Origin: Francisellaceae bacterium UBA6186
Lineage (GTDB): Bacteria > Pseudomonadota > Gammaproteobacteria > UBA6186 > Azoamicaceae
DNA length: 7,502 bases
NCBI GenBank assembly: GCA_002422785.1
Contig: DITK01000027.1
Span: forward strand, 4,722-12,223
Direction: 5' to 3'
Part shown: one piece after another, positions 6,283-7,502 of the stretch
How positions within the stretch are numbered: the stretch's first letter is position 1
How the letters are laid out: each line of letters starts with the position of its first letter
Translations under genes and position numbers: made by a program
Notes under the pieces: generated by a model
What the model was told of the DNA's origin: nothing
Databases searched by the model: none
The model's input: the letters and a program-made list of their open reading frames with translations, nothing else

Positions 6283-7502
6283 TAAATGTTTAAAGCAATT
6301 TTGTTTTCACTTGCTTTCCAAAGTATGCCACCAGAATTCTTTGAAATCCAGTCTAAATCTTCAAAAAAAGGTATTTTAGGTAATTCTACAGATTCTAGCC
6401 ACGCATTTACCACGAAATTTTGCCAATTAGGATCTAATTTATATTGTTCTGCATGAAATTTATTTTCTTTAGTATCATAGTTGGTTACCATCATTTGGTA
6501 AGCTTGTAAGATAGCAGCTGCTAATAATCCTCGAACTAATTGTATATCTTTAGGTGGGATGGAATAATCAGATAAGCCCATGTTAACTGGCATGAAATTT
6601 AATGGTGTTCCACCTCCTAAAATAATCAGAACAGGATTTTCTGTCGGATATAGGATATCTTTCAAAGGATTAACAATACCGCTATTATTTTGTGTTTGAC
6701 GATTTTTTTGATGGATATATGTGAGCAAAGAATTAAATTCGGTATCTTTGGAAGATAAACTAATTAAAATTTTAGGAAATTTTCTGGTGGATTGCATAAT
6801 ATTCAAACATGTTGGTAATTTTTTTTCATCAGCGCTCATGAAATCTGTTCCAGTACAACCAATGATCAGATCTGATTTGGTAATAAAATCAACAACATCT
6901 TTTGCAAAATAAATATTGTTATCATTAAATATCTTTCTTTTAGAATCTTCATAATCAAAAGCAATTATTTTTTTATAACCAAGGTGTTGTAAATGTCTCA
7001 ATGTGGCTGTACCTATTTTACCCAATCCAACTACACCAAAAGATAAATCTGATAGATTTGGAGTTATAGCTAAGTATCTTGGATGTAACTGAAAAAAAGT
7101 TTTTTCAAAATTATTTAATAATTCTTCAATTAAATTAGCAATCATGGGTGCTTCTAATTGTTTAGCAGCTGAACTTGCTACTTCTATAATTGGATGAGGA
7201 AATTTTTTAGATGCATTAATCCCAGAACTAGTTTGTTCTATGCCTATTAGCGGTATTGGCCTTCCTTCTGGATCAGTGAGATATGCTATATCTGCTGGTA
7301 TTTTTTTTAATAAATGTCCACCATCATCAAGTACAAAAATACCTTTTATCGGATTTTTAATAGCTAGTTCTTCAGCTATCCTTAAAAATAGCCTGTTCCA
7401 TAAAAGAGTAATATCTGTATCATAACTATCGGAAAACCCACCCAATGCTATTTGTTTAGAATTTTGTTGGTAGTGTATTTTTAAATTTTTTTCTAAAGAT
7501 TG
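6282..7502 (-). CDS. Adenosylhomocysteinase-like NAD-binding protein with altered active site (5' end outside window)
   Basis: The frame is open to the window edge, with 406 residues visible and the start outside; the TTG at 7445 is internal. Residues below are counted from the first visible one. The protein resembles S-adenosylhomocysteine hydrolase: IFVLDDGGHL (55-64), GIEQTSSGI (87-95), a Rossmann motif GVVGLGKIGT (156-165) ending in Asp183 (IAFDYE), as for NAD, IIGCTGTD (213-220) and LIILGGGTPLNF (292-303). Against human AHCY recalled from memory, catalytic Asp131 and Lys186 seem kept, but Glu156 becomes Gln and Asp190-Asn191 become Ala-Pro. The GHPSF histidine block and the usual C-terminal lysine-rich tail are not seen. 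It may therefore bind NAD and a nucleoside without normal hydrolase activity. Its TAATG junction with the sensor kinase suggests a shared job. A divergent 2-hydroxyacid dehydrogenase-like oxidoreductase is an alternative. Confidence 0.75.
   Translation of the reverse strand, partial: QSLEKNLKIHYQQNSKQIALGGFSDSYDTDITLLWNRLFLRIAEELAIKNPIKGIFVLDDGGHLLKKIPADIAYLTDPEGRPIPLIGIEQTSSGINASKKFPHPIIEVASSAAKQLEAPMIANLIEELLNNFEKTFFQLHPRYLAITPNLSDLSFGVVGLGKIGTATLRHLQHLGYKKIIAFDYEDSKRKIFNDNNIYFAKDVVDFITKSDLIIGCTGTDFMSADEKKLPTCLNIMQSTRKFPKILISLSSKDTEFNSLLTYIHQKNRQTQNNSGIVNPLKDILYPTENPVLIILGGGTPLNFMPVNMGLSDYSIPPKDIQLVRGLLAAAILQAYQMMVTNYDTKENKFHAEQYKLDPNWQNFVVNAWLESVELPKIPFFEDLDWISKNSGGILWKASENKIALNI

Noticed and set aside
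6721..7425. Two short plus-strand frames of 61-63 codons inside the AHCY-like gene
   Set aside because: Both are short and antisense to a continuous long reading frame, with no recognisable domain.
6282..7445. TTG at 7445 as the start of the AHCY-like gene
   Set aside because: The frame stays open through 7502, and no ATG or convincing ribosome-binding site supports an internal start, so the gene is treated as running off the window.

Overview
The window is gene-dense, AT-rich DNA (roughly 30-33% G+C by eye, not computed). It has no tRNA, rRNA, CRISPR array or insertion sequence that I can recognise. The gene content suggests a gammaproteobacterium. It has the dacA-lipB-lipA neighbourhood, a RimB-type retropepsin next to rimK, and a PAS sensor kinase with a YWKN...YLGCN motif and an MQHDIKTP H-box. 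That last combination is one I associate from memory with hybrid kinases of Legionellales (Legionella, Coxiella, Berkiella, Rickettsiella). The low G+C, tight spacing and overlaps would suit a host-associated member of that order, but this placement is inference.

Plus strand, 1-4269. The window opens inside dacA, a penicillin-binding protein 5-type D,D-carboxypeptidase whose signal peptide lies outside. lipB follows after 26 bases and overlaps lipA by 11 bases, which gives the complete endogenous lipoate synthesis pair (octanoyl transfer, then sulfur insertion). After a 78-base AT-rich gap with an inverted repeat and a weak promoter candidate comes a second cluster. It holds a RimB-like retropepsin (DUF785 family), rimK (ATP-grasp glutamate ligase) one base downstream, and a 63-residue protein with two membrane segments. 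RimK and RimB are understood to add and trim glutamate tails on ribosomal protein S6.

Minus strand, 7502-4302. Three genes are read toward the rim cluster. First is an adenosylhomocysteinase-like NAD-binding protein, 5' end outside the window, whose active site looks partly lost. Second is a soluble PAS-PAS-HisKA-HATPase sensor kinase joined to it by a TAATG stop/start overlap. Third is a stand-alone receiver domain that starts 7 bases after the kinase stop. Together they look like one operon: a cytoplasmic two-component pair that resembles a hybrid kinase split in two, translated with a possible NAD- or nucleoside-binding pseudoenzyme. This is the part most worth following up.

The two gene sets converge at 4269/4302. 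The 32-base gap holds two small AT-rich hairpins that share one arm and cannot form together. No conventional GC-rich terminator is visible in the window.
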